This document shows, one piece after another, positions 32,914 to 37,255 of a stretch of DNA of 37,255 bases. The translations under genes and the position numbers were made by a program. The notes beneath the pieces were generated by a model. That model saw only the letters and a program-made list of their open reading frames with translations. It did not search any database and was not told the origin of the DNA. Each line of letters opens with the position of its first letter. Positions within the stretch are counted from its first letter, which is position 1. The stretch lies in NCBI GenBank assembly GCA_045631425.1, contig JAZQUR010000010.1, positions 1 to 37,255 on the forward strand, given 5' to 3'. Origin of the DNA: Treponema_I sp045631425 (GTDB lineage Bacteria > Spirochaetota > Spirochaetia > Treponematales > Treponemataceae).

Positions 32914-33480
32914 TCATTTTTTTATATAAAAATATTTTCCACCTTCGTGAATTGAATCTAACTCCCAAAAATCACCATTCAGTATATAAACATACATTTT
33001 ACTATCTATAAAACGCAATTGGCGAATACCTTCTAGCCACCTTGTTTTAAAATAAATAGAGCCATCTTTACCTTTTACAAGATATGTTGTACTGCTTTTA
33101 TCTCGAAATCGTAAAGTATTTTGCATATCTACAATCTGAATTTCGTTTGAGAGAAAAAATCCATTTGATTTTATGTCAGAAACATCATTTTCACTTACTA
33201 AAATCCAAGACCCCAAGAGAAAAGAATTCTCATTTGGTTTTATTTTTTCTTGTTTTTCTATAAATGAATTAATTTTTTTTGAAGTATTAACATAGTATTC
33301 ATAATCATCTAAAGACGAATCATCTTTTTGACCTTCAAATAAACGCTGAATGTAAACATTTTCCAATTCTGCTTCTATTCGCGGATATTTGAGAACAATC
33401 TCATTTTTATCCGCAATAACTAAATTATGCATATTAAATACTAATAATAGTAAAACTAGATATTTACCTATTCTTCCCAT
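32914..33480 (-). CDS. exported protein coupled to effector B, immunity candidate
   Basis: 188 residues with a signal peptide (KYLVLLLLVFNMHNLVIA) and a mature part with aromatic beta strands (SFLLGSWILVSENDVSD, MYVYILNGDFWELDSI). No family recognised. ATG 33480 lies 13 bases inside the end of the effector B gene, in another frame, so its translation depends on the effector. Tight coupling and export to the compartment where a wall-degrading enzyme acts are what an immunity protein would show. A periplasmic accessory or chaperone role is the alternative. Confidence 0.72.
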   Translation of the reverse strand: MGRIGKYLVLLLLVFNMHNLVIADKNEIVLKYPRIEAELENVYIQRLFEGQKDDSSLDDYEYYVNTSKKINSFIEKQEKIKPNENSFLLGSWILVSENDVSDIKSNGFFLSNEIQIVDMQNTLRFRDKSSTTYLVKGKDGSIYFKTRWLEGIRQLRFIDSKMYVYILNGDFWELDSIHEGGKYFYIKK

Positions 33481-34292
33481 ATACTTGCTTCCAATGATTT
33501 ATAATATAGATTTCCATTAGGATTATTCCCAAACCATGTTTCAAAGTCTCTAGAATCTCTTTCCCTTAAATTTACACAATGTAAACCAGAACCATTTGCA
33601 CCATTATGTAAAATTTGTGTATTACCTTTCTCATCAAAATGGACAAACCCAGCATGCCCTGTTCCATCCCCATAATCATAATAAAACACATATGTTCCAG
33701 CACTAGGATTCTTTCCATCTGATGATTTTAAATCATCAATTTGTGCAATATTGTTAACTACTAATTGTCCGGCCGGTAAATATTCTTCTTTATCTATGTT
33801 TAGTATGTCTATAATTTCTTCTACAAATGTTGTACAAACATATACATCATTTGGATCTGTAGAATATGATTTACCCATTAATTCAGTGCCTTCTACGACA
33901 TCCACTAAATAATCAAATAACTCGTAATTTGTTAATTTATGACCACCCATTTTTAATATCTGTTCGGTTTTTGACGCATTAGATTTTTCGGGTAAGTTTT
34001 GTATACACATCTCTTCTGTTTTGGATTGAGACATAAAAATTGAACTACCACAGCTGCCACCCGAACTACTACAATTACCACCGGAAGTACCACAACTACT
34101 ACAACTGCCTCCGTAACTGCTTCCACCTGTAGTACTGCACCTGCCACTATAACTACTGCCTGAACTACCACAACTTCCTGTATTCTTACTTACACTAGAA
34201 CTACAACTTCCACCACTACAAGAAGCACCGCCATTTACAGCCAACAACGCTTTTGTGTCTAGTTCTAAAAAATCTGACAAATCAAACTTCAT
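33468..34292 (-). CDS. effector B: double-glycine leader, Cys/Ser/Gly segment, NlpC/P60- or CHAP-like domain
   Basis: 274 residues in three parts. Residues 1-22 are a bacteriocin-type leader (FLELDTKALLAVNGG) with no hydrophobic signal, of the type cut after GG by C39-peptidase ABC exporters. Residues 23-84 are almost only Ser, Gly and Cys, with eight cysteines (25, 30, 41, 52, 64, 67, 74, 81). Residues about 115-270 look like a papain-fold NlpC/P60 or CHAP hydrolase, with Cys153 in VYVCTTFVEEI, His213 in GTGHAGFVHF, and a possible third polar residue in ILHNGANG. A murein-cleaving antibacterial role is inferred. ATG 34292 follows AGGAGTAATTA, three bases after the GH13 stop. Its 3' end overlaps the next gene by 13 bases. 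Confidence 0.78.
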   Translation of the reverse strand: MKFDLSDFLELDTKALLAVNGGASCSGGSCSSSVSKNTGSCGSSGSSYSGRCSTTGGSSYGGSCSSCGTSGGNCSSSGGSCGSSIFMSQSKTEEMCIQNLPEKSNASKTEQILKMGGHKLTNYELFDYLVDVVEGTELMGKSYSTDPNDVYVCTTFVEEIIDILNIDKEEYLPAGQLVVNNIAQIDDLKSSDGKNPSAGTYVFYYDYGDGTGHAGFVHFDEKGNTQILHNGANGSGLHCVNLRERDSRDFETWFGNNPNGNLYYKSLEASIWEE

Positions 34293-34295
34293 TAA

Positions 34296-35657
34296 TTACT
34301 CCTGTTTTTTATTTGACATTAAATATATCTCATTGCAATCAAATGCAAAGATTCCATTATTTATGGAAAAGAGTTCTCCTGAAAATGCATCAAACATTGT
34401 TTGATATCCAACATCTAAATACTCTGTTTCATTACCGATATTTATCCCTAATATCACAACTTCATCTTCGAACCATCGCTTAAAGCATAAAAAACTTCTT
34501 GTTACTTTGATTATCTCAAAATTCTGATGAATTAAAGCCTTTGATTTTTTTCGTATATTGCATAGGATTTCTATTGTTTTTTCCAATAATTTTGGATTTA
34601 TATCTGGATATGCCCACTGCGGAATAAACATTGAAAATGGTGGAATTGAAATCCTCAAATCCATATCGTTGTATGGTGTTCGCTTCCCTTTAATTCCAAA
34701 TTCACTTCCATAATAAACTGATGGAATTCCCGGTAAAGAAAAAAGAATAATATATAGAGGAATTAATTGCTGAGCATCTATCAAATTTGAAGCAACTCTG
34801 TTTACATCTTGGTTATCAGCAAAAATATAAAGCAAATTATTTTTGTATATGCCGTTTTCTCCAAATTGACGTTCTAGTTCATAGCCAAGAATGTTAAAAT
34901 CATTTTGATTAAAACAATTATGAAAATGCTCATAAAGCTGATAATCCGTACAAGAATCAATATTACTTTCTGCGATAAACGAATTATAATGTTCATGGAT
35001 TACTTCCCCTAAAAGCCAAAAATCACTTTTGATATTTTTAGTAAATGATGTTAGCTTCTTCAAAAACGAAGAATCCATTAGATGTGCCGCATCTATTCGT
35101 AATCCGTCGATATCAAAAGTTTCAATCCAATATTTCAAGGCATCTAACAAATAGTTTTGTGTATCTATATTTTTAAGATTAAACTTCACTAAGTCTTTAC
35201 AACCTTGCCATCCTTCATAGTCAAATCCATCATTAAATTCAGAATTTCTTGAAAAATCGATATTGTACCAACTTACATATGGCGATTTTTCTTTATTTCT
35301 CTGAATATCCTTGAATGCGAAAAATAATCGTCCAGAATGATTGAAAACCATATCTATTACAACTTTCATTCCTAAGTCATGAGCAGTTTTGGAAAAAGAT
35401 TTCATCATTTCTGTTGTTCCAAGTCGTCTATCAATTTGAAAATAATCCACAGTATCATATCCATGAAAAAATGATTCACAGAGCGGACCAATTAAAATTG
35501 TAGTAAAACCTTTCTTTTTGATTTTTGGTAGTTCTTTTTCCAGAAGTTCAATATTGCTACTTGCATATGATAAAAAATCATTATGTCGTAAACAATCGCA
35601 CATTCCATAGGGATAAATATGATATACAATTTCGTCGAAAAACAAATTTTCATTCAT
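34296..35657 (-). CDS. GH13 alpha-amylase-family protein in the effector island
   Basis: 453 residues, cytoplasmic (no signal). The GH13 barrel has region I VIDMVFNHSG, region II GLRIDAAHL with the nucleophile Asp, region III LLGEVIHE with the acid Glu, and region IV FADNQDVNR. In region IV most members have NHD, so His is replaced by Gln here. PGIPSVYYGSEFG follows, and the C-terminal beta domain is short. The frame opens at GTG 35666, but ATG 35657 with AGGTG is better. It is three bases upstream of effector B, so the two are co-expressed. It may be ordinary sugar metabolism caught in the island, or may modify or process the Ser-rich effector segment; there is no direct evidence for the second. 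Confidence 0.85.
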   Translation of the reverse strand: MNENLFFDEIVYHIYPYGMCDCLRHNDFLSYASSNIELLEKELPKIKKKGFTTILIGPLCESFFHGYDTVDYFQIDRRLGTTEMMKSFSKTAHDLGMKVVIDMVFNHSGRLFFAFKDIQRNKEKSPYVSWYNIDFSRNSEFNDGFDYEGWQGCKDLVKFNLKNIDTQNYLLDALKYWIETFDIDGLRIDAAHLMDSSFLKKLTSFTKNIKSDFWLLGEVIHEHYNSFIAESNIDSCTDYQLYEHFHNCFNQNDFNILGYELERQFGENGIYKNNLLYIFADNQDVNRVASNLIDAQQLIPLYIILFSLPGIPSVYYGSEFGIKGKRTPYNDMDLRISIPPFSMFIPQWAYPDINPKLLEKTIEILCNIRKKSKALIHQNFEIIKVTRSFLCFKRWFEDEVVILGINIGNETEYLDVGYQTMFDAFSGELFSINNGIFAFDCNEIYLMSNKKQE

Positions 35658-35700
35658 AAGCAACACCTATTTTGTATAAAGTTTCAGAAATTCAGTTAAA

Positions 35701-35898
35701 TTACCTTGATACTTTACCCTTGTTTTGAAACAAATCATCTCTAAAAATCATTATTTGCGATTTTATAAACTCTATGTCACTTTTAACTTTTATAGTAACA
35801 TTTGGTTTTTCTTCTGATTTTAAATAATTGTCCAAACCAGCTGCATATAAACTTGTACCCAAAAGTAAAATTAATAAGAATGTGATAATTTTTTTCAT
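35701..35898 (-). CDS. small exported protein or truncated gene
   Basis: 65 residues: signal peptide MKKIITFLLILLLGTSLYAA, then about 45 charged residues ending NKGKVSR. ATG 35898 follows AAGGGCTAGCC. The signal resembles that of the 202-residue protein at 29413, but the remainder does not obviously match. It could be a short immunity-like protein or the 5' piece of a lost gene. It lies between the immunity candidate A and the GH13 gene, on the same strand. Confidence 0.55.
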   Translation of the reverse strand: MKKIITFLLILLLGTSLYAAGLDNYLKSEEKPNVTIKVKSDIEFIKSQIMIFRDDLFQNKGKVSR

Positions 35899-35908
35899 TG
35901 GCTAGCCC

Positions 35909-36520
35909 TTATTTTTTAGTTGTTTTGCAGTTTTTTTCAGTGAGTCCATAAGAAGCATATCTATCTTCAATTTCAACCCAATGAATACCGACACCTTCTA
36001 TGCCTAAACTTGTGTAATAAGACTTTTCATCAAAAGGATTTACTTTTCCGATCTCTATATTATGTTTGCTTCCAAGATCTAGAAGATTGTTTTTTACTGC
36101 TGTATAAAAAATAACATCTGAATCTATAACTTTAGTAGTTTTTACATAATCAAAGATTTTATCGCCAATTAAATTTGCTAAATTTATACGCTCCGTATCT
36201 GTTAGAAAGTACATAAAATCATAAGCTAATACTTGATAGGTCATAGAAAAAGACATGTCTTCTGAATAATAAGATTTTATTTCAAAGTCTTTTAACACAT
36301 CAAATAAAATTGGTTTTACCTCATCATGTTTTTCCATGAAAATTTCTATTGCTTCTGCATAGTTTAATCTTCTCCATCCATATCTTTGATATTGATATTC
36401 TTCCAACCATAATTGTACTTGCTGTTTGGCATCAAGTTGCTTGAAATATTCCAAATCGTATGAAAATAAAGAATGAGAAAATAGAAGAATAAATATTAGT
36501 GTGAAAAAAGCTTTTTTCAT
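35909..36520 (-). CDS. exported protein coupled to effector A, immunity candidate
   Basis: 203 residues, signal peptide ending SHSLFS, mature part helical and charged (YGWRRLNYAEAIEIFMEKHD) with a beta end (EGVGIHWVEIEDRYASYGL). The frame opens nine bases earlier, but ATG 36520 matches the start of the paralogue at 30205. It also overlaps the effector A stop as ATGA, a classic translational-coupling arrangement. Export suits neutralising an effector in the periplasm. No known family recognised. Differences from the paralogue cluster in the middle third, as expected if that part sets effector specificity. Confidence 0.75.
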   Translation of the reverse strand: MKKAFFTLIFILLFSHSLFSYDLEYFKQLDAKQQVQLWLEEYQYQRYGWRRLNYAEAIEIFMEKHDEVKPILFDVLKDFEIKSYYSEDMSFSMTYQVLAYDFMYFLTDTERINLANLIGDKIFDYVKTTKVIDSDVIFYTAVKNNLLDLGSKHNIEIGKVNPFDEKSYYTSLGIEGVGIHWVEIEDRYASYGLTEKNCKTTKK

Positions 36521-37255
36521 TTGTACCATCCTTTATTCTTATCAAGAACTTGATTATTATTATCAATAGTTGAAAAATCACGAGGTAATGCATACCCACC
36601 AAAATTGTAGGCTGCTACTTCATAAGGATTTTTACTTGTATATGGCATAGATGCAGATTGTTCTATGAATTCTACTTTCCCAACAACAGATGCTTGGATT
36701 ACATGAACCCCTTCATGTCCTAATAAATCTGCAGTCGATGTAGATATATTTTTAATATCATCTTCTATATATATGTTTTCTCCAAGGCATAATCCATCTA
36801 AAAAATCTTTCCCAAAATTATCTAATACATTATCTGCAGCTTGTTCATCAATTCCTGTATAAACAGTTACTTTGCTTAATTCTGACTTGATTGCTACAAC
36901 TCTATCACTTTCTGACATTTTTGAATAATATTCAGCCGTACGTTCATCAAACATTTCAATATTTTCACTATAAATTTTAGCAAGATTATCTATATTCACC
37001 AAATCTGATAATTTTCGTGAATTAGTTGCTAAATTTTGTAATTCCTTTTCACCCTGTTCTATTCTAGTTCCCGTATACAAACTTGAACCACTACATGCCC
37101 CTCCACAACTTCCAACTCCTTTATTTATGTTGGAAGTTCCACCATAGCCACCACAACTTCCACCTGTACTACTGCAGCTGCCACTATAACTACTGCCTGA
37201 ACTACCACAACTTCCTGTATTCTTACTTACACTAGAACTACAACTTCCGCCACTG
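36517..37255 (-). CDS. effector A (partial): Cys/Ser/Gly segment plus HExxH metallopeptidase-like domain
   Basis: 245 residues are visible; the 5' end, where a double-glycine leader is expected, lies beyond the window. The first 58 visible residues are Ser/Gly/Cys-rich with six cysteines, and the opening (SSSVSKNTGSCGSSGSSYSG) is identical to effector B. Then comes about 187 residues of unrelated sequence with the zinc-peptidase motif LLGHEGVHVIQ (His codon at 36715-36717). A probable third ligand Glu lies in NPYEVAAYNFGG, 28 residues after the second His. This resembles zincins with HExxH and a downstream Glu. A TTG at 37080 opens a shorter frame but is internal. The stop overlaps the immunity candidate as ATGA. 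Confidence 0.77.
   Translation of the reverse strand, partial: SGGSCSSSVSKNTGSCGSSGSSYSGSCSSTGGSCGGYGGTSNINKGVGSCGGACSGSSLYTGTRIEQGEKELQNLATNSRKLSDLVNIDNLAKIYSENIEMFDERTAEYYSKMSESDRVVAIKSELSKVTVYTGIDEQAADNVLDNFGKDFLDGLCLGENIYIEDDIKNISTSTADLLGHEGVHVIQASVVGKVEFIEQSASMPYTSKNPYEVAAYNFGGYALPRDFSTIDNNNQVLDKNKGWYK

Noticed and set aside
33953..34171. A 72-codon hydrophobic frame rich in Val and Ala.
   Set aside because: It is a frame shadow of the Ser/Gly/Cys-rich part of effector B (GGT/AGT/TGT codons read one base off).
36517..37080. Starting effector A at TTG 37080.
   Set aside because: The frame stays open to the window end and encodes a module identical to that of effector B, so the TTG is an internal Leu codon.

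Overview
The window looks like the chromosome of a host-associated spirochaete, most likely a Treponema. This is inferred from several things together: low G+C, many lipoproteins and signal peptides, BspA-type leucine-rich-repeat surface proteins with InlB/Listeria-Bacteroides repeats, a biotin-uptake ECF cassette, and a response regulator with an HD-GYP output domain. No rRNA or tRNA is present to confirm the genus.

Layout. (1) 285-4272, minus strand: type II fatty-acid synthesis genes in the order fabD, fabG, fabF, fabZ. There is no acpP between fabG and fabF; that gap, and the region after fabZ, hold a repeat built of three hairpins. (2) 4444-7388: a lipoprotein with an SH3-like domain, an inverted-repeat element, and an AAA_14/DUF4143 ATPase. 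(3) 7550-11570, minus strand: a surface lipoprotein locus. It has an InlB-repeat lipoprotein interrupted by a G10 tract (a likely phase-variation switch, off in this copy), an intact 751-residue BspA-like protein, and a broken 3' fragment of a second BspA-like gene. (4) 11848-28062: mostly housekeeping genes. These are rlmB-cysK, a COG1313 radical SAM protein, a CDP-alcohol phosphatidyltransferase, a membrane-anchored DRGH nuclease, an HD-GYP response regulator, a STAS/zinc-ribbon protein, a short-chain dehydrogenase, two membrane proteins of 3+3 topology, fhs, and bioY / bioM / bioN. About ten genes in or near this block have a promoter whose -10 box ends 6-8 bases before the ATG, so leaderless mRNAs are predicted. 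(5) 28089-29285: a DAGK-family lipid kinase. (6) 29413-37255, minus strand: an accessory island, the most unusual part of the window.

The island. Two genes share a Cys/Ser/Gly-rich segment. In the complete one this segment follows a double-glycine leader of the kind cut by C39-peptidase ABC exporters. Behind the segment come two unrelated predicted enzyme domains: a zincin-like metallopeptidase (HEGVH) and an NlpC/P60- or CHAP-like Cys/His hydrolase. Each stop codon overlaps the start of a gene for a small exported protein. One of those partners has a second copy without an effector 3 kb downstream. Two WG-repeat exported proteins, small exported remnants and a GH13 (alpha-amylase fold) enzyme complete the array. 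I read this as a polymorphic effector-immunity system that exports whole enzymes through a bacteriocin-type double-glycine route. The exporter is not in the window, and the rightmost effector gene runs off its end.
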